Below, one piece after another: positions 60,228 through 64,000 of a stretch of 64,000 nucleotides of DNA; position 1 is the first letter of the stretch; every line of letters begins with the position of its first letter. The stretch is from DMER64 sp049652385 (GTDB lineage: Bacteria; Bacteroidota; Bacteroidia; Bacteroidales; UBA932). Made by a program: the position numbers and the translations under genes. The notes beneath the pieces were generated by a model that made no database searches, was not told where the DNA came from, and saw only the letters and a list, made by a program, of their open reading frames with translations. Where the stretch lies: NCBI GenBank assembly GCA_049652385.1, contig JBASDX010000009.1:124001-188000 (forward strand). Direction: 5' to 3'.

Positions 60228-61124
60228 ATGAAGAAAAAACTATACCATCTTTGCGCAAGTGCTCCGGAAATAATGTTTCGTGTTCCGGAAGATTACATTC
60301 AAGGTATCAATAGAGCATGTTTGGCAGCGTATCGTCACGAAACACAACTACTGGCGTATGCTTTTATGTCTAACCATTTTCACATTGTTGCAGAAACGGC
60401 TCAACCGGACATGTATATTGGAGCTATCCGGAATGGGTATACAAAATGGTTCAATCATAAATACGGCCGCCGGGGGCCCTTGGGTTATAAAAATTTTCAT
60501 TTGGTAGAACTGACTACGCAAGACCATATCCTGGACGGCATTACGTATGTATTAAGAAACGGAGTCCATCATAATATTGCACATTTCCCGAGTGGATATC
60601 CGTATAGTTCGGCCAGATACTATTTTATGGAAGAATTGGGTTTTCAATTTGATTACTCCCCTGTGCAAACATGGAAGGAACAAAGGAAACACCTCCCGTG
60701 GAACACAAAGTTGCCACAAGGCTTAATCTTGGATAAAAGCGGACTGCTTCTACAAGAGCAAATACTGCAAACAGCTATGGTAGAGCACTATTATGTAACG
60801 GTCAGGAATTTTACCTATTACATGAATAAAACATCCGCTAAAGAATGGGAAATCCAAAACATCGAATCTTGGATGGGAGAACAAGTGAAAAACTTGCTTG
60901 TGGAAGAGAAATTATACAATAGGGTAAAGAAGATCAGCGATATTCAAATATGTCAATTGATTGATGAATGGCTTTTAAGACACAAGCAGGGAGCATCCTA
61001 TGTCACTTTGAATAAGAGTGAAAAAAGGCTATTGGCTAAATTGCTTAGGCAAAAATGGGCTACTCCCGGACAAATACAACGCTGCCTGGGAATTTCTGCA
61101 GAAGATATGTCCGACATTTTATAG
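60228..61124 (+). CDS. REP-associated Y1 transposase (RAYT / IS200-like)
   Basis: 298 aa. The N-terminal Y1_Tnp domain has the HUH metal motif His50-Phe-His52 in AFMSNHFHIV and the catalytic Tyr107 in ITYVLRNGVHHN, followed by YPYSSARYYF, the usual end of the domain. The C-terminal part (about residues 150-298) is helical and ends in a helix-turn-helix-like segment (LLAKLLRQKWATPGQIQRCL). RAYTs are single-copy, chromosomally settled relatives of IS200 transposases that process REP palindromes. Two family A doublets in direct orientation flank it, and family A ends carry GTAG, the tetranucleotide typical of REPs recognised by RAYTs. Family membership is solid; the link to family A is inference from position and GTAG. 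Confidence 0.88.
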   Translation: MKKKLYHLCASAPEIMFRVPEDYIQGINRACLAAYRHETQLLAYAFMSNHFHIVAETAQPDMYIGAIRNGYTKWFNHKYGRRGPLGYKNFHLVELTTQDHILDGITYVLRNGVHHNIAHFPSGYPYSSARYYFMEELGFQFDYSPVQTWKEQRKHLPWNTKLPQGLILDKSGLLLQEQILQTAMVEHYYVTVRNFTYYMNKTSAKEWEIQNIESWMGEQVKNLLVEEKLYNRVKKISDIQICQLIDEWLLRHKQGASYVTLNKSEKRLLAKLLRQKWATPGQIQRCLGISAEDMSDIL

Positions 61125-61172
61125 TTCTAACGAGTTTTATAGTTACTCAACCTGTAAAAAGAAGCCGGAATT

Positions 61173-61227
61173 GCAACAAACAAGTGGAAGCCTCGGCAAG
61201 AAAAACCAGGTTTCTTCGTTTTGTTGC
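61173..61227. repeat. Family D hairpin
   Basis: GCAACAAACAAGTGGAAGCC, loop with TCGGCAAGAA, then AGGTTTCTTCGTTTTGTTGC. It lies 48 bp after the RAYT stop and may act as its terminator. Imperfect inner stem. Confidence 0.55.
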
Positions 61228-61470
61228 TTGCCGGCACTGAATCTAGGTGCGGAGTACTAATATCATAAGCGGTGTGCCAGCTCCAAGCTGGCACACTATT
61301 ACAAGTCATGGCACGCCAAATGGCGTGCCGTTCTGCCTTCAAAAAATGCTTTTTTGTGGCAGTTACATTGTTTGAGCTTCTGCGGGAAGTACTGCAATAC
61401 GAAGCAGTATTATCGCTTGTCCAAAAGGGAAAACAGAAAAAAGAACGAAAAGCAGGCTTTCTTGTTACTA

Positions 61471-61687
61471 GGTAGTGAGTAGTGCAAAAACGCCAAACGT
61501 TGCAACGTTATGAATATCTGCGCGTTAGCGCACCGCCTTCAAAAAGGTCACTCACTACCCAGACACGAAAACACCGAAAAACGGCCTTTTTGCTGCGGGG
61601 TAGTGAGTGGCCTAAAACGGTGATCGGGGGCAAGTGGCTGAACAACAGGTTAGTAGAAGGATGAGCGGAAAAACGCTACTCACTACC
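61471..61687 (+). repeat. 217-bp family A doublet, right of RAYT
   Basis: Units 61471-61559 and 61599-61687, each 89 bp, ends GGTAGTGAGT/ACTCACTACC, 39-bp spacer with AAAAACGGCCTTTTTGCTGC. It has the same order and orientation as the doublet at 59930, so the two form long direct repeats around the RAYT gene. Confidence 0.93.
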
Positions 61688-61730
61688 TAGTCGGCAGTCT
61701 TGTCAACCTGCAAAATGCAGCAGGTGTAGA

Positions 61731-61780
61731 AACAAAAAACGGAAACCTCGGCAAAACCCCCGGCTTCCGCGTTTTGTTGC
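61731..61780. repeat. Family D hairpin
   Basis: AACAAAAAACGGAAACC, loop TCGGCAAAACCCCC, then GGCTTCCGCGTTTTGTT. It resembles the terminator-like hairpin at 33712 and could end transcripts from either side. Confidence 0.55.
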
Positions 61781-61794
61781 AAGGCCGCCAAATT

Positions 61795-61824
61795 AAAAAA
61801 CCGCGCTGCAGCAGGGCGGCGCGG
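61795..61824 (-). terminator. Intrinsic terminator of tRNA-Ser
   Basis: On the minus strand CCGCGC pairs with GCGCGG (12-nt loop), followed by six Ts. It starts 1 bp beyond the tRNA CCA end. Confidence 0.85.
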
Positions 61825-61825
61825 C

Positions 61826-61915
61826 TGGCGGTGAGGGAGGGATTCGAACCCTCGGTACCCTTGCGAGTACGTCAGTTTAGCAAACTGGTGGTTTCAGCCA
61901 CTCACCCACCTCACC
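61826..61915 (-). tRNA. tRNA-Ser (anticodon GCT)
   Basis: 90 nt including an encoded CCA. Acceptor GGTGAGG pairs with CCTCACC, discriminator G. The anticodon loop TTGCTAA gives GCT. The long variable arm GTAC...GTAC is the class II type for serine. T arm GAGGG-TTCGAAT-CCCTC. The first pair of the anticodon stem is a C-A mismatch. Confidence 0.95.
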
Positions 61916-61964
61916 TGTCTACTTTTGTTTCCTTAAAGGGGAACGCAAAGGTAGTGAATATATT

Positions 61965-62915
61965 TTATTTTGCAATCTGCTCGCGCATGTCGGTATCGGC
62001 CTGGATGTTCTTCATGCGGTAGTAGTCCATGATGCCCAGGTTGCCGGAGCGGAAGGCTTCTGCCATGGCCAGGGGAATTTGGGCCTCGGCAAGGATGACC
62101 TTGGCACGAGCGTCTTGTGCTTCTGCTTTCTTTTCCTGCTCCAGGGCTACGGCCATGGCGCGGCGCTCTTCTGCACGGGCCTGAGCGATGTTTTTATCGG
62201 CATTGGCCTGGTCCATTTGCAGGACGGCACCGATGTTCTTGCCTACGTCAATATCGGCAATGTCAATGGAGAGGATTTCGAAGGCTGTTCCGGAGTCCAG
62301 TCCTTTCTCCAGCACTACTTTAGAGATGTAGTCGGGGTTTTCCAGCACTGTTTTATGCGAAGTTGACGATCCTATACTGGATACAATGCCTTCACCCACA
62401 CGGGCCAGAACCGTTTCTTCTCCGGCGCCACCAACCAACTGTTTGATGTTGGCGCGGACCGTTACACGGGCTTTGGCAATGAGCTGGATGCCGTCTTTGG
62501 CTACGGCAGAAACAGGCGGGGTGTTGATGACCTTGGGGTTCACGGACATCTGAACGGCTTCGAATACGTCCCTTCCGGCCAGGTCGATGGCAGCGGCCAT
62601 TTTAAAGTCCAGAGGGATGTTGGCTTTGTCGGCCGAAATCAGTGCGTTGACTACCTTGGTCACGTTTCCTTTGGCCAGGTAGTGGGCCTCCAGGGCGTTG
62701 GCGTCCAGCTTCAGTCCGGCCTTTGTTCCGGTGACCATGGCCATGACAATGGTGCTGGGCGGCACTTTTCTCCAACGCATCAATACCAGTTGTATGAGAT
62801 TGATCCGAACACCCGATATCAGGGCTTGAAACCACAGGGTGACGGGGAAAAACCATAATAAAATAAAGAAGCCGACTATACCTACGGCTATCCAGATTAA
62901 CGTTGCTCCTAACAT
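61965..62915 (-). CDS. floA: Flotillin-like protein FloA
   Basis: 316 aa. N-terminal membrane hairpin (LIWIAVGIVGFFILLWFFPV, FQALISGVRINLIQLVLMRW), an SPFH/PHB-like domain (about residues 70-220, AIDLAGRDVFEAVQMSVNPK), and an Ala/Glu-rich coiled region (about 235-300, NIAQARAEERRAMAVALEQE). FloA organises membrane microdomains. It is encoded directly after nfeD, the usual partner. Confidence 0.96.
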   Translation of the reverse strand: MLGATLIWIAVGIVGFFILLWFFPVTLWFQALISGVRINLIQLVLMRWRKVPPSTIVMAMVTGTKAGLKLDANALEAHYLAKGNVTKVVNALISADKANIPLDFKMAAAIDLAGRDVFEAVQMSVNPKVINTPPVSAVAKDGIQLIAKARVTVRANIKQLVGGAGEETVLARVGEGIVSSIGSSTSHKTVLENPDYISKVVLEKGLDSGTAFEILSIDIADIDVGKNIGAVLQMDQANADKNIAQARAEERRAMAVALEQEKKAEAQDARAKVILAEAQIPLAMAEAFRSGNLGIMDYYRMKNIQADTDMREQIAK

Positions 62916-62927
62916 AATATGTGTGTT

Positions 62928-63398
62928 TTAATTGTTTTCAATAGGGGATACAAAGATACTCAAACCTTCTATATGTACTATTTTGATGGGGGTTTTGGCC
63001 TGTATGAGTCCTTCGGAGGAGCGGACTTCTATGGTCACGTCTCCAAAACGGCCGTTACCTGCCGGATTCAGACGCGTCAGGCTGATGCCTTCCATGCCTA
63101 CCTCCATACCTTTGTCTTCCGGTGCAGGAAGGGCTTTTTCTTCTATGCTGTCTTTTAAGGTAATTCTCTTCCACGTTTTCGAACGGAGGGTGAAAAACAG
63201 CAGGATGCCGGTCAGGATCAAAGCGCTAAAGAGCACAATGAAGCCTACGGTAGTGCCAAACCGGGTAAACGCCAGGACAATGCCTCCGGCGTAACCGGCC
63301 AGTCCCAGGATGCCGGCAATCCCAAATCCGGGAATGACGGTAAGTTCTGCAAACAACAGTACCATCCCTAATAAAATGAGTGTAATGACCAATCCCAT
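62928..63398 (-). CDS. nfeD: NfeD family membrane protein
   Basis: 156 aa. Three or four membrane segments (LILLGMVLLFAELTVIPGFG, ILGLAGYAGGIVLAF, FIVLFSALILTGILLFF), then an OB-fold domain (about 85-150: GMEVGMEGISLTRLNPAGNG, GRFGDVTIEVRSSEGLIQA). The short NfeD form works with flotillins. It lies 12 bp before floA. Confidence 0.93.
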   Translation of the reverse strand: MGLVITLILLGMVLLFAELTVIPGFGIAGILGLAGYAGGIVLAFTRFGTTVGFIVLFSALILTGILLFFTLRSKTWKRITLKDSIEEKALPAPEDKGMEVGMEGISLTRLNPAGNGRFGDVTIEVRSSEGLIQAKTPIKIVHIEGLSIFVSPIENN

Positions 63399-63420
63399 AT
63401 GTAGTGTGTTAATGTTTTTA

Positions 63421-64000
63421 TCATTCTTCTTGTACGGATACCGACGTGAAGCCTTTCTTCTGCAGTTCTTCTGCCAGTTCCTGTGCCTGCATTCGGGAAG
63501 GAAAAGGACCTATATAGAAAAGTGCCACATTGTCTTTATCCACGCGTACGATGTCTTTTTCAGTAAGGGAGTTGACGGCAGCCACCAATTGCGGGGATAT
63601 GCTGTCCGATCCCAGGTATATCCTATACGAGCGCGCTCCTTCCGGTTCCGTTTTGTGTTGGGCTTCTCTTTTACGCGCTTCTTGTAAAGATAACGATTTT
63701 CCTTCATAAAACGCTACAATCACAGCTCCTTGTATGCCCTGCCTTCTGACGGTGGTCAGGGCTTCTGCGGCTTGCGCGTAGGTAGTGAATTGGCCGGCGT
63801 AATAGACATATTTGTTGCCCACTTTGACTTCAAAGGCCGGACTGATGCCGCGTAAATGCCTCCGTTGTATTTTATTGCTCAAGGTGAAAAGCTGGATGCG
63901 GTAATAGAGGCTCATGGGCTCGTTTTCCCAAGGGATAATGACAGCTTCTTTCTCTATACGGAACGACAGGTCTACTCCCGGGGGTGGCGGAACGGGAGAC
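63421..64000 (-). CDS. SPOR-domain protein, C-terminal part
   Basis: The frame is open to the right window edge, so the N-terminus is missing (193 codons shown). After a Pro-rich linker (PVPPPPGVDLSFR) there are two SPOR-like repeats: YRIQLFTLSNKIQRRHLRGI ... YYAGQFTTYAQAAEALTTVR and SYRIYLGSDSISPQLVAAVN ... FYIGPFPSRMQAQELAEELQ. SPOR domains bind denuded peptidoglycan at division sites. The cluster SPOR-nfeD-floA is typical of Bacteroidetes. Confidence 0.85.
   Translation of the reverse strand, partial: SPVPPPPGVDLSFRIEKEAVIIPWENEPMSLYYRIQLFTLSNKIQRRHLRGISPAFEVKVGNKYVYYAGQFTTYAQAAEALTTVRRQGIQGAVIVAFYEGKSLSLQEARKREAQHKTEPEGARSYRIYLGSDSISPQLVAAVNSLTEKDIVRVDKDNVALFYIGPFPSRMQAQELAEELQKKGFTSVSVQEE

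Larger units (their letters stand above)
61125..61825. other. Repeat-rich gap between RAYT and tRNA-Ser
   Basis: No gene is visible in 700 bp. It holds a family D hairpin (61173-61227), a GTGCCAGC...GCTGGCAC hairpin (about 61274-61294), a stretch without recognised repeats (61300-61470), a family A doublet (61471-61687), a second family D hairpin (61731-61780) and the tRNA-Ser terminator. Confidence 0.75.

Noticed and set aside
60228..61124. Active IS200/IS605 insertion sequence
   Set aside because: No TnpB or IS200-type left/right end hairpins are seen at the gene borders; the C-terminal extension and the flanking dispersed palindromes fit a RAYT better.

Overview
The window is chromosomal DNA of a Bacteroidota bacterium, most likely of the order Bacteroidales. 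Evidence: an SPOR-domain/NfeD/flotillin cluster, quinol:fumarate-reductase-type FrdA/FrdB, eukaryote-like glycyl-tRNA synthetase, a DUF4251 protein, fimbrillin-like lipoproteins with FISUMP domains, a TonB-dependent receptor with a CarboxypepD-reg-like domain, and promoter elements of the Bacteroidetes type (TAnnTTTG). I cannot place the genus. The window starts inside aspS and ends inside an SPOR-domain gene.

Layout. 0-8 kb: aspS end, a repeat-rich gap, a DUF4143 ATPase, a serine hydrolase, rsmA, and a leftward cassette (small protein, fimbrillin/FISUMP lipoprotein, FN3-like/FISUMP lipoprotein). 7.5-15 kb: ABC permease, mutS, an endonuclease/exonuclease-fold protein, then two tandem ychF genes on the plus strand. 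15.5-26.3 kb: one long leftward run with tight or overlapping junctions, ruvB > Ntn-hydrolase > mfd > outer-membrane protein > TPR protein > lptC > ppiD. 26.3-26.55 kb: an AT-rich gap with DnaA-box-like words, a candidate replication origin. 26.5-30.5 kb: namZ > DUF4251 > GH20 hexosaminidase (peptidoglycan sugar processing). 30.5-33.2 kb: frdA-frdB. 33.8-39.3 kb: lipoproteins, three of them FISUMP. 39.3-46.1 kb: hflX, tonB, tRNA-Ala, ybeY-mnmG and a TonB receptor. 46.1-50.7 kb: GNAT, acyl-CoA ligase, threonine aldolase, gcvH, ruvA. 50.7-55.4 kb: sufS-sufE-DUF59-folK-glyS-vanZ. 55.7-61.7 kb: an accessory block with a second small-protein/fimbrillin-FISUMP cassette, a leucine-rich-repeat protein and a REP-associated Y1 transposase (RAYT). 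61.8-64 kb: tRNA-Ser, floA, nfeD, SPOR protein.

The most interesting content is the repeat landscape. Family A consists of units of exactly 89 bp with ends GGTAGTGAGT/ACTCACTACC. They occur singly or as 217-bp doublets (89+39+89), and two doublets flank the RAYT gene. One unit supplies the stop codon of a neighbouring gene. Family B is a 107-109 bp inverted-repeat element (arms CTCAANNTGGTGCGCA) found only just downstream of stop codons. Families C and D are shorter palindromes in the same gaps. Two small conserved proteins (50 and 53 aa), each upstream of a fimbrillin/FISUMP lipoprotein, form a second system worth attention. The tandem ychF pair appears to be a gene-conversion mosaic separated by a family B element.
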